A DNA stretch of 64,000 nucleotides from Haladaptatus pallidirubidus (GTDB lineage: Archaea; Halobacteriota; Halobacteria; Halobacteriales; Haladaptataceae). Under the pieces are notes generated by a model. That model was not told the DNA's origin and did no database searches. It saw only the letters and a program-made list of their open reading frames with translations. Location: NCBI RefSeq assembly GCF_020700235.1, contig NZ_CP085301.1, forward strand, positions 1,736,001 to 1,800,000, read 5' to 3'. Positions 58,341 through 64,000 of the stretch are shown in pieces. Every line of letters begins with the position of its first letter. The stretch's first letter is position 1. The position numbers and the translations under genes were made by a program.

Positions 58341-59591
58341 ATGGCGGATAGAAATCCGGGGCAGGAGAACAGATTCGAAATGACTCGGCGCGCCGTGTTG
58401 AGTGCGGTCGGGGCGGGGGGACTTGCGGGAGTTTCGGGGTGTCTCGGCGACATCGGCGGCGGTGGCGGTGGCGACGACACGGTGAAGTACGGGATGCTCA
58501 ACCCGATGACGGGACCGTACGCCGGACTCGCCGAGGAGCAGAGAAAGGGCGCGAAACTCGCGGTGAAAACGATAAACGAGAGCGACGACTACGATTTCAC
58601 TATCGACGCCAAGTACGGCGACACGCAGGCGGACGCCGAAACCGGCCAGCAGGAAGCGAGAAAGATGGTCGAACAGCACGGCGCGTCGTACATGATGGGA
58701 GCGATTTCGAGTTCCGTCGCGCTGGGTCTCAACGAATTTGCAAGCGAGGAAAGCGTCGTCTACTCCCCCGGCGCGGCGGCCATCCCAATTACGGGCAAAA
58801 ACTGCAACGAGTACGTGTTCCGAAGCGAAACGAACACGGCACAAATCGCGGAAGCCTGTTCGGAGTGGACGCTGAACAACCTCGGAAGTAACGTCTGGTT
58901 CCACATCGCGGATTACGCCTACGGGCAATCGGTGCTTCGGGAATGGCGTTCGCGCATGCAGGAATCTAACGCGGACTTTTCGGAAGCGGGCGTCACTCGG
59001 GCGCAACTCGGCGCGAAGAATTTCGACTCGTTCATCAGTCAGATGAAAAACTCCGACGCCGACGTGGTCGTCGTCGGTTCGACCGGCGGCGACCTCATCG
59101 AGTTCCTCAATCAGGCGAGCGCGCAGGGACTCTCCAACCAGAAGGAAATCATGACCACGACGGGGTCGTTCCAAGTCGTCCGCGGCGCGCTCGGCGAGAA
59201 GGCCGACGGAATCTACAGCGGAACGCGATACGTGCCGCAACTCGACTCCGGCACGAACAAAGAGTTCGTCGAAGCCTACACGAACGAGAACGACGGCGAA
59301 CCCGACAGTTTCGCGCGGGTCGCCTACGACTCCATCACGATGGTCGCAAACGGCATCAAAGAGGCCGGAAGCACCGACCCGGACGACGTAATCGAGACGC
59401 TTCCCGGACTGAAGATGCAGTCGCTCCTCGGGGAAAACGAGTTCCGAAGCTGCGACCACCAAGCCAAAAATCCGGTGTGGGTCGGACAGAACGTCTACAA
59501 CGGCGGCGAGATGGCCGACGTGAAGCTCATCACCGAGGTCAACGGTGACGACGCCATCCCGTCGTGCGACCAAACCGGTTGTCAACTCTGA
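58341..59591 (+). CDS. livJ: Branched-chain amino-acid-type ABC transporter substrate-binding lipoprotein
   Basis: 416 residues. The Tat signal TRRAVLSAVGAGGLAGVSGC ends at lipobox Cys34. The mature protein is the two-lobe LivJ/Leu-binding fold: KYGMLNPMTGPYAGLAEEQR, KGAKLAVKTINE, MMGAISSSVALGLNEFASEE, VWFHIADYAYGQSVLREW and VVVVGSTGGDLIEFLNQA. Ligands of the family include branched-chain amino acids, amides and urea; the substrate is not determined here. The ATG at 58341 is chosen by the promoter. It is the first gene of the operon. Confidence 0.87.
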   Translation: MADRNPGQENRFEMTRRAVLSAVGAGGLAGVSGCLGDIGGGGGGDDTVKYGMLNPMTGPYAGLAEEQRKGAKLAVKTINESDDYDFTIDAKYGDTQADAETGQQEARKMVEQHGASYMMGAISSSVALGLNEFASEESVVYSPGAAAIPITGKNCNEYVFRSETNTAQIAEACSEWTLNNLGSNVWFHIADYAYGQSVLREWRSRMQESNADFSEAGVTRAQLGAKNFDSFISQMKNSDADVVVVGSTGGDLIEFLNQASAQGLSNQKEIMTTTGSFQVVRGALGEKADGIYSGTRYVPQLDSGTNKEFVEAYTNENDGEPDSFARVAYDSITMVANGIKEAGSTDPDDVIETLPGLKMQSLLGENEFRSCDHQAKNPVWVGQNVYNGGEMADVKLITEVNGDDAIPSCDQTGCQL

Positions 59592-59592
59592 T

Positions 59593-61566
59593 ATGGCGGG
59601 TGCACTTCTCGAACAACTACTAAACGGCCTGACAATCGGGGCGGTGTACGTGCTGCTAGCCGCGGGTCTTTCCATCATCTTCGGCGTGATGGACGTCATC
59701 AATTTCGCTCACGGCGAGTTCTTCGCGCTCGGCGCGTACCTCGCGTTCGCCATCGTCGCCGTCGGTTCCGGCGGCGGGATATTCTGGATCGCGCTCCTCG
59801 TCGCGCCGCTCCTCGTCGCGCTCATCGCGGCGGTAATCGAGCGGGGAACCATCCGACCGCTGTACGGCAGAAATCCGCTGTATCACATCCTGCTCACGTT
59901 CGGATTGGTTCTCATCTTCAAGGATGCTATCTCGTTCATCTGGGGTGACAACCCCAGACAGTTCGCCCAGCCACCCTTGCTTCGAGGTCCCATGGACGTG
60001 CTCGGCTTCAGCTACTCGAAGTACAGCTTCTTCATCATCGGCGTCGGCGTCGTGATGGCCGTCGGAACGTGGCTCCTGCTGAATCGCACCCGGTTCGGGC
60101 TCATCGTCCGCGCAGGCGCGCAAGACCGAGAGATGGTTCGCCACCTCGGCATCGACATCGACCGCTACTACACGCTCGTCTTCGCCTTCGGCGCGTTCCT
60201 CGCGGCGCTGGCCGGAATCGTCCTCGGCGCGAAACAGAGCGTCAACCCCGGAATGGGCAACTCCGTCATCATTCCCGCGTTCGTCATCGTCGTTCTCGGC
60301 GGTCTGGGAAGTTTCCGCGGCGCGGTCATCGGCGGATTCGGCGTGGGTATCATCGAGACGTTCTTCCGGAGCCCACCGTTCGGACTCGGCGCGGTGCTTC
60401 CAAATCTCGAAGGATTGGTCGTCTTCTTGCTGATGATAGGCGTCCTGCTCGTCCGACCGCAAGGCTTGTTCGGAAGCCCCGAGTGGGACTCGGAGGGCGG
60501 CGGCAAACTGCTGACCGGCGGTGGCGGCGGCGTGCTGGACGACCGAACGCGGTTCCGACTCGGGGCGGTCGTTGTCGGCCTGCTCGCGCTCGCACCCCTC
60601 GGAATCGGGGTGCTGTACACCTCTTACGAAGTTAATTCGCTCCTCTTGACCATCCTCGTCTGGGCACTGTTCGCGTTGAGCCTCGACTTCGTAATGGGCT
60701 ACGCCGGACTCGTCTCGCTCGGTCACGTCCTCTTTTTCGGACTGGGAGCATACGGAACGGTTCTCACGGTCGAGAACGGAATGCCGTCCGTCTTCGTCGC
60801 GCTCGGGGTCGGTATCCTCGTCGCGGCGCTGGTCGCGTGGGTCGTCGGCCACCTCTCGATTCGCGTTTCGGGGGTGTACTTCTCAATGATTACCCTCGGC
60901 TTCGCCGAGCTGTTCTTCCAACTCGTGCAGAAATCGAGTTTCACCGGCGGCAGTGACGGCATATTCTCCGGGTTCGACCCGGTGTACGGCCTCATGGGCG
61001 GGCCGGAAGTCGGGGACGTCGCCTTGCTCGGCGATATCGAACTGTTCTACTACTTCGTGCTCGCCGCCGTCATCGGGTCGTACCTATTCGCCCGGCGAAT
61101 GATGAACGCACCCTTCGGGAGCGTGCTTCAGGGTATCCGTGAGAGCGAAGAGCGCGCCTCGTTCATCGGCTACGACGTGACCGCCTACAAGCGGCGGGCG
61201 TTCGTCATCAGCGGTGGCCTCGCGGGACTCGCCGGAGGACTTTCGGCGATACACACTGGCGGTGCGTCGCCCTCGGTTCTCGCGTGGATAAAATCCGGCG
61301 AGGTTATCGTGATGACCATCCTCGGCGGGATGGGAACTCTGTACGGGCCGATGATTGGAGCGGGCGTCTTTTTCGGCCTCCGGGAAGTTCTGCAATCGTT
61401 CACCGCACAGTGGCAGGGCGTCCTCGGACTCATCTTCGTCCTGTTCGTCATCTACGTCCCGCAGGGTCTCGTCTCGGTTCCCGGGATGGTCTCGCGGTAC
61501 ACGAACCAGGAGACTGGCGGCGGCCCGGAACCGGTGGCTGACGCCGACTCGGAGGTGAGCAACTGA
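59593..61566 (+). CDS. Fused LivH-LivM branched-chain amino-acid-type ABC permease
   Basis: 657 residues from the ATG at 59593. The first half (about 1-300) is a complete LivH: MAGALLEQLLNGLTIGAVYV, DVINFAHGEFFALGAYLAF, GNSVIIPAFVIVVLGGLGSF. The second half (about 330-657) is a complete LivM: GYAGLVSLGHVLFFGLGAYG, VYFSMITLGFAELFFQLVQK, GIRESEERASFIGYDVTAYK, MTILGGMGTLYGPMIGAGVF. They are joined by a Gly-rich linker (WDSEGGGKLLTGGGGGVLDD). Normally two separate subunits form this channel; here both are one chain. It starts 1 nt after livJ and shares one base with livG. Confidence 0.92.
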   Translation: MAGALLEQLLNGLTIGAVYVLLAAGLSIIFGVMDVINFAHGEFFALGAYLAFAIVAVGSGGGIFWIALLVAPLLVALIAAVIERGTIRPLYGRNPLYHILLTFGLVLIFKDAISFIWGDNPRQFAQPPLLRGPMDVLGFSYSKYSFFIIGVGVVMAVGTWLLLNRTRFGLIVRAGAQDREMVRHLGIDIDRYYTLVFAFGAFLAALAGIVLGAKQSVNPGMGNSVIIPAFVIVVLGGLGSFRGAVIGGFGVGIIETFFRSPPFGLGAVLPNLEGLVVFLLMIGVLLVRPQGLFGSPEWDSEGGGKLLTGGGGGVLDDRTRFRLGAVVVGLLALAPLGIGVLYTSYEVNSLLLTILVWALFALSLDFVMGYAGLVSLGHVLFFGLGAYGTVLTVENGMPSVFVALGVGILVAALVAWVVGHLSIRVSGVYFSMITLGFAELFFQLVQKSSFTGGSDGIFSGFDPVYGLMGGPEVGDVALLGDIELFYYFVLAAVIGSYLFARRMMNAPFGSVLQGIRESEERASFIGYDVTAYKRRAFVISGGLAGLAGGLSAIHTGGASPSVLAWIKSGEVIVMTILGGMGTLYGPMIGAGVFFGLREVLQSFTAQWQGVLGLIFVLFVIYVPQGLVSVPGMVSRYTNQETGGGPEPVADADSEVSN

Positions 61567-62324
61567 TGGCGCTGCTCGAAACCGAGAACCTTACCCGTCA
61601 GTTCGGCGAACTCGTCGCAACAGACAACGTGAATCTCGGCGTCGAGGCGGGCGAGTTCCGGAGCGTCATCGGCCCGAACGGGGCCGGGAAGACGACCCTA
61701 TTCAACCTGATTACGGGCGCGCTCTTTCCGACCTCGGGACGCGTCATATTCGCTGACGAAGCAGTATCGAACCTCCCGCCGCACGAGCGCGTTCGGCGCG
61801 GAATCGGGCGGTCGTTCCAAATCACGACCGTTTTCGGCGGCCTTTCGGTTCGGGAGAACGTCCGACTTTCCGCGCAGGCGGTGGCCGGTGAGTCGATTAC
61901 TGCGGGCAATCGCCTGTTCCGTCCGGCAGACAGTTTCCCCGAAATCAACGAGCGCGTCGAGGACGTGCTTTCGCAAATCGGACTCGAGGCGCGGGGGGAC
62001 GAAAAGGCGGCGGCGCTGGCCTACGGCGACCGGCGACGACTTGAAATCGGGTTGGTGCTAGCGACCGACCCGCGGGTCGTTCTGCTGGACGAACCGACCG
62101 CCGGGATGAGCGTGGAGGAGACGCGGGCGACGATGGCACTCATCGACGACGTGCTGGCCGACCGGACGCTCCTGCTCATCGAACACGACATCGACCTCGT
62201 GATGAACGTCTCCGACCGAATCACGGTGTTGAATCGCGGGCGGGAACTTGCGACCGGAACGCCCGAAGAGGTCGCGGAAAACGACGAGGTGCAAAAAGCG
62301 TACCTCGGAGGTGTTCGACCCTAA
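61566..62324 (+). CDS. livG: Branched-chain amino-acid-type ABC transporter ATP-binding protein LivG
   Basis: 252 residues. Motifs are GPNGAGKTTLFNLITGAL (Walker A), GIGRSFQITTVFGGLSVREN (Q-loop region, LivG-specific), ALAYGDRRRLEIGLVLATDP (signature, here AYGDRRR), VVLLDEPTAGMSVEE (Walker B) and IEHDIDLVMNVSDR (H-loop). It overlaps the fused permease and livF by 1 nt each. It forms the motor with LivF. Confidence 0.92.
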   Translation: MALLETENLTRQFGELVATDNVNLGVEAGEFRSVIGPNGAGKTTLFNLITGALFPTSGRVIFADEAVSNLPPHERVRRGIGRSFQITTVFGGLSVRENVRLSAQAVAGESITAGNRLFRPADSFPEINERVEDVLSQIGLEARGDEKAAALAYGDRRRLEIGLVLATDPRVVLLDEPTAGMSVEETRATMALIDDVLADRTLLLIEHDIDLVMNVSDRITVLNRGRELATGTPEEVAENDEVQKAYLGGVRP

Positions 62325-63037
62325 TGCTGTCAATCGAAAATCTACACACGGGATACGGCGAAACGGAAGTGTTGTCGGGAGTTTCCCTCGACGTTCCGAA
62401 GGGCGAAGTGGTCGCGCTCATCGGGCGAAACGGCGTCGGAAAGACGACGACGCTTCGAAGCATCACGGGCGCGCTCCCGCTGACGTCGGGGGAGATTCGG
62501 TTCGACGGCGAGGACATCGCCGGACTCTCGCCGGTCGAAACCGTCCAGCGCGGCGTCGCGCTGGTGCCCGAAGAGCGCCGGGTGTTTCCCGGGCTGTCGG
62601 TGCGGGAGAACCTCGCCGTCGGAAGTCTCGGCGGGAGCGACAGCACGCATCGAAAAACGGTCGAGGAAGTGTTATCCGCCGGAGCGTTCGAGAATCTGCA
62701 GGAACGGCAGAACAGCCGCGGAATCGACCTCTCGGGCGGCGAACAGCAGATGCTGTCCATCGCCCGGGCGCTGGTCTGCGGCGCGGAACTGCTCATGTTG
62801 GACGAACCGACCGAAGGACTTGCCCCTCTCATTGTGGAGCGAGTCGAAGCCCTCATCCGCGACCTGAACGAGGAGGGTATCACGGTGCTGCTCGTGGAGC
62901 AGAACGTCGCCGTCGCGCTTTCCTTGGCGGACAGAGTGTATCTGCTGGACCAAGGAAAAATCGTCTTCGAGGGAACGCCCGAGGAGTTGGAAGCGGACGG
63001 AGAACTGATGGACAAACACCTCGGCATCAGTGTGTGA
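62324..63037 (+). CDS. livF: Branched-chain amino-acid-type ABC transporter ATP-binding protein LivF
   Basis: 237 residues. Motifs are GRNGVGKTTTLRSITGAL (Walker A), GVALVPEERRVFPGLSVREN (LivF-type Q-loop region), LSGGEQQMLSIARALVCGAE (signature), LLMLDEPTEGLAPLIVERVE (Walker B) and VEQNVAVALSLADR (H-loop region with Asn). It is the last gene of the operon; a TrmB gene follows on the other strand. Confidence 0.92.
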   Translation: MLSIENLHTGYGETEVLSGVSLDVPKGEVVALIGRNGVGKTTTLRSITGALPLTSGEIRFDGEDIAGLSPVETVQRGVALVPEERRVFPGLSVRENLAVGSLGGSDSTHRKTVEEVLSAGAFENLQERQNSRGIDLSGGEQQMLSIARALVCGAELLMLDEPTEGLAPLIVERVEALIRDLNEEGITVLLVEQNVAVALSLADRVYLLDQGKIVFEGTPEELEADGELMDKHLGISV

Positions 63038-63066
63038 AAACCGTCGATAACCCTCCGAGAGCAGAG

Positions 63067-63885
63067 CTAGGAGTCGTCCGTCGACTGCAATCCCGTCGCC
63101 ATCAGCCGTCGGACGATTACGACGAGACCGTTGTCGAACCCTCTGCCGAACACTGCCCGTTCCTTTTCCGACTCGTTGTTATTTTTCTCGTGTATCGAAC
63201 TGACCAGGATGGTGTTCTGGTCAACCAGCAGTAGCAGGCTAATCGTCACTTCGTCCGACTGATTTGGCGGGGAGCCGTTCAACCACTCCAACCCCGAAAC
63301 GAACGTTCGAACGTCGGGAAGTTCGTTTTGAACTCGGCTTCGTAACGGTTCATCTACCGCTCCGATGAGAATACTGATACCCGTTTGCTGAACCGTTCGC
63401 AGGTATTCTAGCAACTCTTCGGTGAGCGCGTCTTCGCGAGCGACAACGAAGATAATTTCCTGATTGGCGCTGTCGATGAGTTGCTGTGTCCGGTTCGCAA
63501 TCGCCGACCCTCCCGACAGCGACCAGACTTCGTGGGTCACTTCTTCGTCGGCGTCCGACGCCGCCGGTTCGATATCCTCGATGGCCTCGATGAGCGTCTC
63601 CGTCCGAGACTCGTACTTCTGCCGAAGCGTCTCGGCCGCTTCATCGACCGAAACGGCCCGAAACTGTTGCGGATTCGAATGCTGAACTTCAACGAATCCT
63701 TTCGCTTCTAACACCTGTATCGCGTCGTAAACGCGCGTTCGAGGAACGTCGGACGTTTCACTGATTTCCTTGGCCGTCCCCTTCGGGAGCCGCCACAGTG
63801 CCACGAAGCATTTTGCTTCGTACTCTTTCAAACCTAGCTTCTGGAGCAATTCGACCGCTCGTTGACGATTAGATAACTCTTTCAT
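63067..63885 (-). CDS. TrmB family transcriptional regulator
   Basis: 272 residues from the ATG at 63885; the frame continues upstream for 20 residues without family resemblance. The winged helix (LQKLGLKEYEAKCFVALWRL, KEISETSDVPRTRVYDAIQV) is followed by a coiled-coil-like helix (TLRQKYESRTETLIEAIEDI) and a phospholipase-D-like C-terminal domain (EIIFVVAREDALTEELLEYL, ISILIGAVD). TrmB proteins sense sugars or other small molecules. It is convergent with livF; whether it controls the liv operon is not shown by the sequence. Confidence 0.85.
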   Translation of the reverse strand: MKELSNRQRAVELLQKLGLKEYEAKCFVALWRLPKGTAKEISETSDVPRTRVYDAIQVLEAKGFVEVQHSNPQQFRAVSVDEAAETLRQKYESRTETLIEAIEDIEPAASDADEEVTHEVWSLSGGSAIANRTQQLIDSANQEIIFVVAREDALTEELLEYLRTVQQTGISILIGAVDEPLRSRVQNELPDVRTFVSGLEWLNGSPPNQSDEVTISLLLLVDQNTILVSSIHEKNNNESEKERAVFGRGFDNGLVVIVRRLMATGLQSTDDS

Positions 63886-64000
63886 GGGTCCCAACCATGC
63901 TACCGGCGATTCCGGTACCGTCTCCGTTGTTCTGCGGGCACTCACAAGTCAGTTCCTTTCGAACCGTTCCAATGTAGCACGTGCAAGATACCCCTATCGA
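63886..64000. other. Right edge of the window
   Basis: 115 nt upstream of the TrmB gene with no gene seen; it should hold the TrmB promoter. Confidence 0.35.

Noticed and set aside
58308..59702. Minus-strand frame of 464 codons opposite the LivJ-type gene
   Set aside because: It is the mirror of a well-supported lipoprotein gene with promoter and Tat signal.
1..64000. tRNA, rRNA, CRISPR arrays, insertion sequences with transposases, replication origin
   Set aside because: No cloverleaf with GGTTCAA-type arm, rRNA stretch, regularly spaced repeats, transposase, Cdc6/Orc1 gene or origin repeats were recognised in the window.

Overview
The window is chromosomal DNA from a halophilic archaeon (class Halobacteria). 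Proteins are strongly acidic. Many genes start directly 26-28 nt downstream of a TATA box (leaderless transcripts). Exported proteins carry twin-arginine (Tat) signals, often with a lipobox. Several families are typical of haloarchaea: two bacterio-opsin-activator (HTH_10) regulators, PadR and TrmB regulators, a HalX-type receiver fragment, and DUF7344-, DUF7521- and DUF7988-like proteins. The gene set would fit Haladaptatus or a relative, but that genus assignment is an inference. I found no rRNA, tRNA, CRISPR array, integrase or transposase.

Layout. 1-0.7 kb holds two broken regulatory genes. 0.8-6.1 kb: acetyltransferase, DUF192 lipoprotein, cupredoxin, DUF456 and other membrane proteins, SDR protein, two winged-helix regulators. 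6.5-10.3 kb: a large FAD/Fe-S D-lactate (or glycolate) dehydrogenase, followed by decayed lactate-utilisation gene remnants and a frameshifted membrane protein. 10.4-22.6 kb: an aldolase/threonine-synthase-like pair, CDGSH protein, XPB-like helicase, old-yellow-enzyme reductase, SHOCT protein, MutS-like ATPase, PAS/GAF Bat-type regulator and DUF389 protein. 22.6-28.3 kb: a Tat-exported protease-like protein and a complete iron-type ABC uptake locus with two DtxR/Idr-type operators. 28.5-40.5 kb: a frameshifted lamin-tail protein, M24 peptidase, AI-2E-type permease, small haloarchaeal proteins, CPBP protease, epimerase, metallo-hydrolase, PQQ-type sugar dehydrogenase, Lrp regulator, Spo0M, thioredoxin and TatA. 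40.6-51.2 kb: gamma-glutamyltransferase and DUF1028 (divergent), a zinc-ribbon protein and a full dipeptide ABC operon (dppABCDF order) with a divergent Bat-type regulator. 51.1-58.1 kb: MFS transporter, ThDP enzyme, epimerase, YciE-like protein, HD protein, a 388-bp inverted-repeat element and a duplicated EthD-domain protein. 58.3-63.9 kb: a branched-chain-amino-acid-type ABC operon with a fused LivH-LivM permease and a convergent TrmB regulator.

The main themes are nutrient uptake (iron, peptides, amino acids), peptide and gamma-glutamyl breakdown, and redox chemistry. The most unusual features are the structured inverted-repeat element at 56.8-57.2 kb, the near-identical internal duplication in the EthD protein, the stripped-down flavoprotein inside the iron operon, and seven disrupted genes or gene remnants. 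Four of those seven look like single-base indels or a single stop codon, so either real gene decay or sequence error has to be considered for them.
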